Source: an uncultured Desulfovibrio sp. (GTDB lineage: Bacteria; Desulfobacterota; Desulfovibrionia; Desulfovibrionales; Desulfovibrionaceae). From it: a stretch of DNA of 5,189 nucleotides. The stretch is from NCBI GenBank assembly GCA_900550745.1, contig URTO01000166.1, positions 1-5,189 on the forward strand. Direction: 5' to 3'. This document shows, piece by piece, positions 1 through 5,010 of the stretch (positions within the stretch are counted from its first letter, which is position 1; every line of letters begins with the position of its first letter). Below the pieces are notes generated by a model that did no database searches, had not been told where the DNA came from, and worked only from the letters and a program-made list of their open reading frames with translations. The position numbers and the translations under genes are program-made.

Positions 1-345
1 GGCAAGGTGATGGCTTTCTCTGCCAAGACATTGTTCAACGGGGACAACTTGGGATTGCAGCCCCACACTGCACCACACCGGATTATCGGGGCTTGCTCGT
101 CAGATGCTGGGGTTAGGAATATCCGCCCTCTCTTAATGAGACAAAAAGCATGGGCGGAACACAACGTACCGGAGGCTATATACCGCAGCAAGGCGCAGCC
201 CATTCGGGAGGAACGCCCCCTTGCAGGGGTACGCCTTGAACTTAGGCCCTCCCTCACGCCGACGCCTGCCGCTCACAAGTTTTTATCCCTTTTCGGATAT
301 GCCGCAGACTCCGTTTAGGCGGCAGATGCCCCCACAGAGGGACAA

Positions 346-364
346 CGGCCCCCCATTGGGGCCG
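346..364. repeat. GC-rich inverted repeat (hairpin)
   Basis: CGGCCCC at 346-352 pairs perfectly with GGGGCCG at 358-364 around the loop CCATT. No T-run follows directly, so alone it is not an intrinsic terminator. It may be the end of a structured transcript from the left, acting together with the weaker hairpin at 376-391. Confidence 0.5.
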
Positions 365-375
365 CACTCGGCCGT

Positions 376-400
376 ACTCTCCCAAAAGAGTTTATTTTTA
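376..400 (+). terminator. Possible weak intrinsic terminator
   Basis: ACTCT (376-380) pairs with AGAGT (387-391) around a 6-base loop, followed by a T-rich run (391-399, interrupted by one A). The stem is only 5 bp and AT-rich, which is weak. It would end a + strand transcript arriving from the left, just before the promoter at 414-419. The same T-rich run could equally be an UP-like or -35 region of that promoter, so the call is tentative. Confidence 0.3.
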
Positions 401-419
401 CCCATAGATAGACTATAAT
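391..419 (+). promoter_or_regulatory. Sigma70-type promoter for the GAF/mreB-like unit
   Basis: A perfect -10 hexamer TATAAT lies at 414-419. At a 17-base spacing the -35 position (391-396, TTTATT) matches TTGACA at only three of six bases, so the promoter would rely on the -10 box and the AT-rich upstream stretch. Transcription would start near 426, about 160 bases before the GAF gene's ATG. The -10 box sits exactly between the arms of an inverted repeat (405-413/420-428), which suggests control by a DNA-binding protein. Confidence 0.6.
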
Positions 420-428
420 GTCTTTCTA
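405..428. promoter_or_regulatory. Dyad centred on the -10 box (candidate operator)
   Basis: The 9-base arm TAGATAGAC (405-413) is the reverse complement of GTCTTTCTA (420-428) except at one position, and the 6-base spacer is exactly the TATAAT box. A dimeric repressor bound here would block RNA polymerase. No regulator gene lies nearby to pair with it, so the function is inferred from symmetry and position only. Confidence 0.4.
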
Positions 429-429
429 A

Positions 430-483
430 GGGCGAGGACGGTACATTCTACCGTAAAAGACGGTTGCATGGGCATCCTCCCCC
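430..483 (+). promoter_or_regulatory. Structured 5' leader of the GAF/mreB-like mRNA
   Basis: The predicted transcript begins near 426 and can fold at once. An outer stem pairs 430-438 (GGGCGAGGA) with 475-483 (TCCTCCCCC), with a single C-C mismatch. Inside it, ACGGTA (438-443) pairs with TACCGT (449-454) around a 5-base loop. The rest of the internal loop (455-474) includes an AAAAGACGG stretch. I do not recognise a known riboswitch class. It may be a regulatory leader, an RNA-protein site, or only a stabilising structure. Confidence 0.4.
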
Positions 484-507
484 TGCTATGTTGAAGGACG
501 TGTTTGT

Positions 508-576
508 ATGAGGACTTGGCTTCCGGCGAAACGGAAGCGACTCCTTTGCGCTTTCATATCGACACTCTATCCCTGA
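508..576 (+). CDS. Possible 22-residue upstream ORF (leader peptide)
   Basis: An ATG at 508 lies 9 bases after the purine-rich, Shine-Dalgarno-like GAAGGA (493-498). It opens a 22-codon frame ending in TGA at 574-576, 11 bases before the ATG of the GAF gene. The peptide is basic in the middle (AKRKR) and hydrophobic after that (LLCAFISTLY), and resembles no known leader. The same ribosome-binding site could instead serve a TTG at 504 in the GAF frame, which would add 28 residues to that protein. Both readings cannot be dominant. Confidence 0.25.
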   Translation: MRTWLPAKRKRLLCAFISTLYP

Positions 577-587
577 AAGAGATTTTC

Positions 588-1631
588 ATGGCAACGCTTC
601 ACGATAATGACAACACGCTCCTGGCTCTTATAAGAACCACCTTCGACGCACACAGCGCCGTCCTCTTTTTGCCGGATCAGTCCGGCAACTATACGGTCGC
701 GCTCTCTTCCACAGACAGCGAGCCGAACGTGCAGGAGGTCAGCATTGCGCCGGGGAAGGGGCTTGTCGGGTGGATTTTGCGGCATAAGCAGCCCGTCATC
801 GTGAACAACCTTGATATGCGGCATACCTTCCTCGGTTATTATGATGAAAACGACGAAGGCGCCATTTCCGCATTCATGGGCTGCCATATCCCAGAGGGCG
901 GGGCCCTGTGCGTGGACAGCGTACGCCCCCGTGCCTACACTGAAGAAGATCAGCTTCTCCTCCATCGTTTCGCCCGGCACCTCGCCCGCCAAGTCCATTC
1001 CGCCGGGCTGGCATGCGACGCCGAAGACCTGCGCCGCTATTTCACCCGGCTGGAGCAGCTTTCCGAACTCAGTGCGCAGACCCCGCATTGGCGGGAGTAC
1101 CTTGGGGCCTTCCTGCGCCTGATGGCCGAGAGCACGGAGTTTGAATACGTCGCGTTCGCCACCGCGCAGGAAGGCGGCTCCACATATACGGTGGAAGGCG
1201 AAAACACGCCTCTGCTCATTACGGAAGACGGCATGCCCGAACTGCCCCTCACGAGCGGCGGCCTCGTCAGTTGGGTTTTCCGCAACGAAGTGCCCGTACA
1301 TGCGGAAGGGGGCGATGGCTCCCCCAGTACGCCGCTCTTCGGCAAGCTGCCGGGAGTGCCCAACTTCCAATCCGTCATGTGCCTGCCCGTGCATCTTAAT
1401 AAGGTCACTTGCGGCGTCCTGTGTTTCGCCGGGCTGAACCCCCGTTCCCTGTCCCAGAACTTGCGGACGTTCACCAAGATTGCCGTAACCTATCTGGCGC
1501 AGTACCTTGAGATGCTGTATCTCCGCCACCGGCTCAAAAGCCTGTTGCCGCGCGCAAAAGTACACCGTGACGGCGCAATGGCCTATGATCCGGACTCTGC
1601 GCCGTCGGCCCCGATGAATGAGGAAGATTGA
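588..1631 (+). CDS. Tandem GAF-domain protein
   Basis: A 347-residue soluble protein with two GAF folds and no output domain. GAF 1 spans about residues 10-135, with the typical GKGLVGWILRHKQPVIVNNLD run (56-76) and a C-terminal strand and helix (GALCVD then YTEEDQLLL). GAF 2 spans about 170-308, with the parallel SGGLVSWVFRNEVPVHA (223-239) and SVMCLPVHLNKVTCGVLCF (262-280). A short charged tail follows. GAF domains bind small ligands (cyclic nucleotides, haem, amino acids) or dimerise; the ligand here cannot be read from sequence. I see no kinase, GGDEF, phosphatase or DNA-binding domain and no membrane segment. The ATG at 588 has only a weak Shine-Dalgarno (AAAGAG), but it precedes the first domain closely. 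A TTG at 504 with a better site is the alternative. The stop lies 3 bases before the MreB-like gene, so the two are surely co-transcribed, and the protein may act as a regulator or partner of that filament. Confidence 0.85.
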   Translation: MATLHDNDNTLLALIRTTFDAHSAVLFLPDQSGNYTVALSSTDSEPNVQEVSIAPGKGLVGWILRHKQPVIVNNLDMRHTFLGYYDENDEGAISAFMGCHIPEGGALCVDSVRPRAYTEEDQLLLHRFARHLARQVHSAGLACDAEDLRRYFTRLEQLSELSAQTPHWREYLGAFLRLMAESTEFEYVAFATAQEGGSTYTVEGENTPLLITEDGMPELPLTSGGLVSWVFRNEVPVHAEGGDGSPSTPLFGKLPGVPNFQSVMCLPVHLNKVTCGVLCFAGLNPRSLSQNLRTFTKIAVTYLAQYLEMLYLRHRLKSLLPRAKVHRDGAMAYDPDSAPSAPMNEED

Positions 1632-1634
1632 TCC

Positions 1635-2636
1635 ATGCTCCGCAAGCACATAGCGATCGATCTGGGGACTGCGAACACGCTGGTCTTTGTCCAGTCTCAA
1701 GGCATCGTCATCAATGAGCCTTCCGTTGTCGCTGCGGATACCGTCAGCGAACGGTTCATTGCCGTGGGCAAGGAAGCCAAAGGCTATATAGGGAAGACCC
1801 CGCAGCGCATTTCCACCATCCGCCCCCTCCGGGACGGCGTCATCGCTGATTTTGATGCAGCGCAGGCGCTCATCGCCACATTTCTGAAAAAAGCCATCGG
1901 CAACTGGCCGATAAAACCGGATGTGGTCATCTGCGTGCCGACAAACATCACGGATGTGGAGCGCCGTGCCGTAGCCGAAGCTGCTGCGATGGCCGGGGCC
2001 CGCAACGTGAAGCTCATTGAAGAGCCCGTCGCCGCAGCAGTGGGGGCGGGGTTGCCCGTGCTCGAACCCGTGGGCAGCATGGTGATGGACATCGGCGGCG
2101 GGACGACCGACATCGCGGTCATCACGCTCGGCAGCATGGCCTGCTCCACCTCGCTCAAGCTTGCGGGCGATGCCCTGACCGCGGCAGTCCAGCGTTTCGT
2201 CCAAGAACAATACCAGATCGTCGTGGGCGAAAATATGGCCGAACGTATCAAAATCGCCCTCGGTTCCGTCGCCCCCCTTCCCGCGCCGTTGTCATTTGAA
2301 GTTTCGGGCAAGGATCTCACAACCGCGAGCCCCCGGACTCTTACCCTCTCCGATGCGGATATTCGTGAAGCCTTCCAACCCGTCACCGAAAAGCTCGTCG
2401 GCGCGATTATGGGGATGCTGGAAGCCACCCCGCCCGAACTGGGGGCCGACATCATGCGGCAAGGCATCTTGTTGACGGGGGGAGGGGCGTTGCTGAGAGG
2501 CTTCGCCGACCGCATCACCAAGGCGGCGCACATCCCCGTGCATGTGGATTCCGATCCGCTGACCACGGTGCTGCGCGGCGCGGGCATCACTCTGGACGAT
2601 CCCGAAAAGTACAGGGATTTATTGATCGAATGCTGA
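1635..2636 (+). CDS. mreB: MreB-like rod-shape/actin-family protein
   Basis: A 333-residue bacterial actin. Visible landmarks are phosphate 1 (AIDLGTANTLVF, 7-18), the INEPSVV and RPLRDGVIADF blocks (26-32, 63-73), CVPTNITDVERRAV (100-113), LIEEPVAAAVGAGLPV (127-142, with the glutamate implicated in ATP hydrolysis), phosphate 2 (DIGGGTTDIAV, 152-162) and the adenosine motif GILLTGGGALLRGF (277-290). MreB assembles ATP-dependent membrane-associated filaments that guide lateral wall synthesis. Compared with classical MreB, the N-terminus has only about five residues before the first strand, so the E. coli-type amphipathic membrane helix is missing. The GDxxD element reads GDALT (second Asp replaced), and TTE reads TTD. 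These suggest a divergent paralogue. No mreC, mreD, pbp2 or rodA follows. GAGGAAG (1620-1626), 8 bases before the ATG, is a good ribosome-binding site inside the end of the GAF gene. The symbol reflects the family; it may not be the organism's main MreB. Confidence 0.92.
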   Translation: MLRKHIAIDLGTANTLVFVQSQGIVINEPSVVAADTVSERFIAVGKEAKGYIGKTPQRISTIRPLRDGVIADFDAAQALIATFLKKAIGNWPIKPDVVICVPTNITDVERRAVAEAAAMAGARNVKLIEEPVAAAVGAGLPVLEPVGSMVMDIGGGTTDIAVITLGSMACSTSLKLAGDALTAAVQRFVQEQYQIVVGENMAERIKIALGSVAPLPAPLSFEVSGKDLTTASPRTLTLSDADIREAFQPVTEKLVGAIMGMLEATPPELGADIMRQGILLTGGGALLRGFADRITKAAHIPVHVDSDPLTTVLRGAGITLDDPEKYRDLLIEC

Positions 2637-2643
2637 AGCTGGA

Positions 2644-3165
2644 TCACCGGCGCTTCCAAAGGCAGCCTGTCCCGATTGCCCAAAGCAATACCGGGCTGAA
2701 CAAATCGGGAAATGTTTCCGCCATCCCCACAAGCTCTTCACGATCCAGAAAATGCCCCTCCCGCAATGAGTCAGGGGGCAGGAGCCCCGGAAGTTCGGCA
2801 AGGAACAGCGTGAGGGAGACGTTCCCCCCGGCAGGCTTGAAGGCTGCGGGAACCGCTTCCCCGAAGGGCACATTGGACAGGCCCAGTGTCTCGCGTACGG
2901 CGCGCCCTACGGCCTCTTCCCTCGCCTCACCGGAGCGGACGTATGTTTCAGCGGAAATGTCCCACGTTTCCACGCCCCTTTCGGATATCCGCCTCCGTAC
3001 GAATGCCCTGCCCCGCCTGTCGCGCAGGACGGCTCCAACCGCCTTCCTGCGCAGGGGGAATGCCTCTGAGGGAGGGGCAATTAGCAGGGGGCGATCGTGT
3101 TCGTCCGCATATTCGATCAACGGTTCTTCACTTTCACATGGTTCGGGAACGATCGTATGACGCAT
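2644..3165 (-). CDS. Nudix-fold protein with degenerate Nudix box
   Basis: A 173-residue protein resembling the isopentenyl-diphosphate isomerase/YfcD-like branch of the Nudix superfamily. The N-terminal block EPLIEYADEHDRPL (14-27) and the following strand KAVGAVLRDRRGRAFVRRR (41-59) match that branch. The Nudix box lies at about 69-96 and ends RAVRETLGL (88-96), where the consensus is REUXEEXGU. Two of the three conserved glutamates are therefore changed (A89, T93) and only E92 remains. Catalysis by the usual Mg-dependent route is doubtful; it may bind a nucleotide or have another role. The ATG at 3165 is preceded by a strong AGGGGA ribosome-binding site. In-frame codons continue upstream to 3378, but those lie within rimI and look non-coding. 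Its start overlaps rimI by 9 bases head to head, and its stop is 7 bases from the mreB-like gene, so its promoter must lie within rimI. Confidence 0.8.
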   Translation of the reverse strand: MRHTIVPEPCESEEPLIEYADEHDRPLLIAPPSEAFPLRRKAVGAVLRDRRGRAFVRRRISERGVETWDISAETYVRSGEAREEAVGRAVRETLGLSNVPFGEAVPAAFKPAGGNVSLTLFLAELPGLLPPDSLREGHFLDREELVGMAETFPDLFSPVLLWAIGTGCLWKRR

Positions 3166-3657
3166 GATTCCCCTAAACAGGCCGTCCGTTGCGTACGGCT
3201 GGCTATTGAAGATGCTCCCGCCCTCTCCTCTTTGGAGAGCCGCTGTTTCGCCCTTCCGTGGACGGAGCAGAGCTTTGCCGAAGCGTTCGCGGGAAAAACC
3301 TTTCGTGCATTCGGCATCCGGGAAACGGCTTCGCCGCTCCCCGCAAGGGAACTTGCAGGGTACATCGCGGTGTACCACACGCCGGACGAAGTTGAAATCC
3401 TCAATATTGCGGTACGGGAAGACAGGCGCCGCCGCGGATACGGCAGCCTGCTCATAGCTACAGCCTTGCAGGATGCCAAAGAAACGGGCATACTACGGGG
3501 AGTGCTTGAAGTGCGGATCAGCAACGCGCCCGCCATCCATCTGTATGAGTCCTTCGGATTCCGGCAAGTGGGCAAGCGGCGTGGGTATTACCAAGATACC
3601 GGAGAAGACGCGCTCATTTATACTTTGGATATGGGACAGACTCGGACGAATCCATAA
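3157..3657 (+). CDS. rimI: Ribosomal protein S18-alanine N-acetyltransferase RimI
   Basis: A 166-residue GNAT acetyltransferase that transfers acetyl from acetyl-CoA to the N-terminal alanine of ribosomal protein S18. RimI hallmarks are present in order: FALPWTEQSF (31-40), VEILNIAVREDRRRRGYGSLL (79-99, containing the R-x-x-G-x-G acetyl-CoA pyrophosphate loop), LEVRISNAPAIHLYESFGF (117-135), RRGYY (141-145) and EDALIYTL (150-157). The catalytic glutamate is expected in LEVR and the tyrosine in the YESFGF or GYY region. The ATG at 3157 follows GGGAA (3145-3149) at a 7-base spacing. A GTG at 3097 would add 20 residues unlike the family. No later start precedes the domain, so the overlap with the - strand Nudix gene is real. 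tpiA follows after 22 bases and is probably co-transcribed. RimI and the related RimI-like GNATs are hard to tell apart by eye, but this one carries the specific LEVR-SN-A-LY-GF-YY signature. Confidence 0.92.
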   Translation: MTHDSPKQAVRCVRLAIEDAPALSSLESRCFALPWTEQSFAEAFAGKTFRAFGIRETASPLPARELAGYIAVYHTPDEVEILNIAVREDRRRRGYGSLLIATALQDAKETGILRGVLEVRISNAPAIHLYESFGFRQVGKRRGYYQDTGEDALIYTLDMGQTRTNP

Positions 3658-3679
3658 ATTACGCTCGTGGGAGTATTCT

Positions 3680-4441
3680 ATGCGCACCATTATCGCCGCC
3701 AACTGGAAGATGAACAAAACCCGCACGGAAGCCAAAGCCACCGCGCACGAACTCGCCTCTATCCTTGGCGGCGCCCCGGACGATAGGGATGTCATCGTGT
3801 TCGCACCGTTCACCGCTCTGGAAGCCGCAAAGGAAGGTCTCGACGGCGCCCCCGGCATCTTCATCGGCGCACAAAATATGTACCCCGCCGAATCCGGCGC
3901 TTTCACCGGCGAGATTTCCCCGGCCATGCTCCGCGAAGCAGGCTGCACATGGGTGCTCACGGGCCATTCCGAACGCCGCCATGTGCTTGGGGAAAGCCCG
4001 GACTTCGTGGGCAAGAAGACTGCATTTGCGCTGGAACAAGGCTTTTCCGTCATCCTTTGCATCGGTGAAACCCTCGCCGAACGCAAAGCCGGGAAACTCA
4101 ACAGCATCCTTTGGCTCCAGCTCGAAAGGGGGCTTGCCGGGCTCGGCCCCAATGCGGACTATTCCCGCCTTGCCGTGGCTTACGAACCCGTCTGGGCCAT
4201 CGGCACGGGCCAGACCGCTTCCGACGAAGACATCCGCATGGTACACACGCTGATACGCGAACTTTTGAGCAGCCTGCTGGGTTCCAACGGCATCGGCATC
4301 CAGATCTTATATGGCGGAAGCGTGAAGCCGGACAACGCCAAGGCCATTCTCTCCCTTGACAACGTTGACGGTCTTCTGGTAGGTGGCGCTTCTTTACAGG
4401 CGCAAAGTTTTGCCGACATCGTCCGTGCCGATCTTGCCTAG
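3680..4441 (+). CDS. tpiA: Triose-phosphate isomerase
   Basis: A 253-residue cytoplasmic (beta/alpha)8 enzyme of normal length that interconverts dihydroxyacetone phosphate and glyceraldehyde 3-phosphate in glycolysis and gluconeogenesis. All active-site elements are intact: ANWKMN (7-12, with Asn8 and Lys10), GAFTGEIS (73-80, dimer interface region), GHSERR (95-100, catalytic His96), CIGE (127-130), the catalytic base Glu169 in AYEPVWAIGTG with the flexible lid loop (167-177), and the phosphate-binding YGGSVKPDN (211-219) and VGGASL (234-239). The ATG at 3680 is chosen because the family begins exactly with this strand; GTGGGAG (3667-3673) supplies the ribosome-binding site. The frame stays open 69 codons further upstream, but that part is a shadow of rimI. 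It lies 22 bases after rimI and 190 bases before secG. Confidence 0.98.
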   Translation: MRTIIAANWKMNKTRTEAKATAHELASILGGAPDDRDVIVFAPFTALEAAKEGLDGAPGIFIGAQNMYPAESGAFTGEISPAMLREAGCTWVLTGHSERRHVLGESPDFVGKKTAFALEQGFSVILCIGETLAERKAGKLNSILWLQLERGLAGLGPNADYSRLAVAYEPVWAIGTGQTASDEDIRMVHTLIRELLSSLLGSNGIGIQILYGGSVKPDNAKAILSLDNVDGLLVGGASLQAQSFADIVRADLA

Positions 4442-4509
4442 AAGGACGGCAGGCGCGCAGGATTCCGCCTTCTGTTCCCGGAACGCCGATACCAATCCTG
4501 CTCTACCGT

Positions 4510-4524
4510 GGAACACCGTGTTCC
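4510..4524. repeat. Perfect 7-7 palindrome
   Basis: GGAACAC (4510-4516) and GTGTTCC (4518-4524) are exact reverse complements around a single C. The half-site GGAAC/GTTCC recurs in a second palindrome at 4474-4484, 25 bases upstream. The pair resembles tandem binding sites for a dimeric regulator, but no U-run follows, so it is not a terminator. Its role is unknown. Confidence 0.55.
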
Positions 4525-4617
4525 CGCCCGGCAGGAAGTCGGCGTATCTTCGGCCAACGTATCGGCCCATACATTTACTGGCACAGCCGGTTCAGCGCAG
4601 GCATTGTCCAGCCTGCT

Positions 4618-4623
4618 GAGGAG
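4618..4623 (+). promoter_or_regulatory. Ribosome-binding site fixing the GTG start of secG
   Basis: GAGGAG lies 8 bases before the GTG at 4632 and is the strongest Shine-Dalgarno in this gap. It supports a GTG start where no ATG is available at the conserved SecG N-terminus. A 6-bp stem (4597-4616) ends 1 base before it and could affect its access. Confidence 0.75.
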
Positions 4624-4631
4624 TTCCCACC

Positions 4632-4991
4632 GTGCAGACCCTGATTCTTTCCTTGCATGTCATCGTATGTGTAACCCTCGTTATCCTTGTCCTGCTCCAA
4701 GCGGGCAAGGAAGGAATGGGCGTCATTTTCGGCGGCGGCAACGCCTCCGTATTCGGCAGCTCCGGTGCGGGCGGCCTGCTGGCCAAGATGACCGCATTCA
4801 TGGCGGTGCTGTTCATCATTACATCCTTGAGCTACAACTACGTGTCCAGCTCCCACAAGGCGCAGGAATCCACCATTCTTGACGTCCGGCTGGAAGATGC
4901 GCCCAAGCCCGCCGCCCCCGCTGCCGCGGTTCCCGCCGCCCCTGCTGAAAAGCCGGCTGAGGCTCCCGCTGCCGACAAGCCCGCCAACTAA
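4632..4991 (+). CDS. secG: Protein translocase subunit SecG
   Basis: A 119-residue inner-membrane protein, the small auxiliary subunit of the SecYEG channel that helps SecA-driven export. It has two membrane segments (about 3-22 and 52-70) joined by the conserved cytoplasmic loop LLQAGKEGMG-VIFGGGNASVFGSSGAGGLL (21-50), the family signature. Translation starts at GTG behind GAGGAG. After the second membrane segment there is a long Ala/Pro-rich tail (about 90-119) with regularly spaced Lys and Glu. Such low-complexity tails are common on SecG of proteobacteria, and by the E. coli topology this one would be periplasmic. It is the last gene of the rimI-tpiA-secG run, and a strong terminator follows 19 bases after its stop. 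Confidence 0.96.
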   Translation: MQTLILSLHVIVCVTLVILVLLQAGKEGMGVIFGGGNASVFGSSGAGGLLAKMTAFMAVLFIITSLSYNYVSSSHKAQESTILDVRLEDAPKPAAPAAAVPAAPAEKPAEAPAADKPAN

Positions 4992-5010
4992 GCATTATCC
5001 CAAATTGATG

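Larger units (their letters stand above)
1..400. other. Gene-free stretch rich in potential RNA structure
   Basis: No reading frame here looks like a protein: the longest + frame (7-318) has no recognisable motif and a random-looking composition. The stretch is instead rich in inverted repeats. One hairpin pairs 122-132 with 138-141 and 152-158 (7 bp TCCGCCC/GGGCGGA plus 4 bp TCTC/GAGA, with a one-sided bulge). A branched element pairs 171-175 with 248-252 and 189-195 with 232-238 (CAAGGCG/CGCCTTG), enclosing small hairpins at 199-208 and 217-229. Others are 301-305/319-323, competing with 266-272/319-325, and 346-352/358-364. This could be a structured non-coding RNA on either strand, a long untranslated region, or the tail of an upstream operon. 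I looked for signature motifs of tmRNA, RNase P RNA, SRP RNA and the cobalamin riboswitch and found none. 6S RNA could be neither shown nor excluded by eye. Confidence 0.4.
4442..4631 (+). other. tpiA-secG intergenic region with several dyads
   Basis: 190 bases without a supportable gene. In order it contains: an imperfect stem GAAGG-CGG/CCG-CCTTC just after the tpiA stop (4441-4472, no T-run); a palindrome GTTCC-C-GGAAC (4474-4484); a 15-base palindrome GGAACAC-C-GTGTTCC (4510-4524); an imperfect direct repeat built on CGTATC...GGCC (4543-4555 and 4558-4567); and a 6-bp stem GCAGGC/GCCTGC (4597-4602/4611-4616) that abuts the secG ribosome-binding site. No intrinsic terminator or clear sigma70 promoter is visible, so read-through from tpiA into secG is likely. 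The dyads may be operator sites or mRNA processing/stability hairpins. Confidence 0.5.

Noticed and set aside
7..318. 103-codon + strand frame at the left end
   Set aside because: No motif, no clear ribosome-binding site in the few bases visible before it, random-looking composition, and it runs through strong inverted repeats.
403..430. A dif (XerC/XerD) recombination site suggested by the 11-6-11 layout and an ATAATGT core
   Set aside because: The arms do not match the proteobacterial dif consensus, and the core is better explained as a -10 box.
567..2210. 547-codon open frame on the - strand across the GAF and mreB-like genes
   Set aside because: It lies antisense to two clearly real genes, its translation has no recognisable domain, and it is rich in His/Gly/Arg as expected of a shadow of GC-rich coding DNA.
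1784..2683. 299-codon open frame on the - strand across the mreB-like gene
   Set aside because: Ser/Pro/Thr-rich shadow translation with no motifs; the + strand here carries every actin motif.
3097..3156. GTG start giving a 20-residue longer RimI
   Set aside because: The extra residues do not resemble RimI and would deepen the overlap with the Nudix gene; the ATG at 3157 gives the usual start just before the domain.
3223..3239. Perfect 6-bp hairpin CTCTCC/GGAGAG inside rimI, upstream of the Nudix start
   Set aside because: It could be a leader hairpin of the Nudix mRNA, but a short repeat in coding DNA is easily chance and nothing else supports a role.
3473..3679. 69-residue N-terminal extension of triose-phosphate isomerase
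   Set aside because: The enzyme's conserved N-terminal strand begins at the ATG at 3680, which has its own ribosome-binding site; the upstream part overlaps rimI in another frame.
4510..4524. Intrinsic terminator for tpiA
   Set aside because: The palindrome has almost no loop and is followed by GC-rich sequence, not a T-run.
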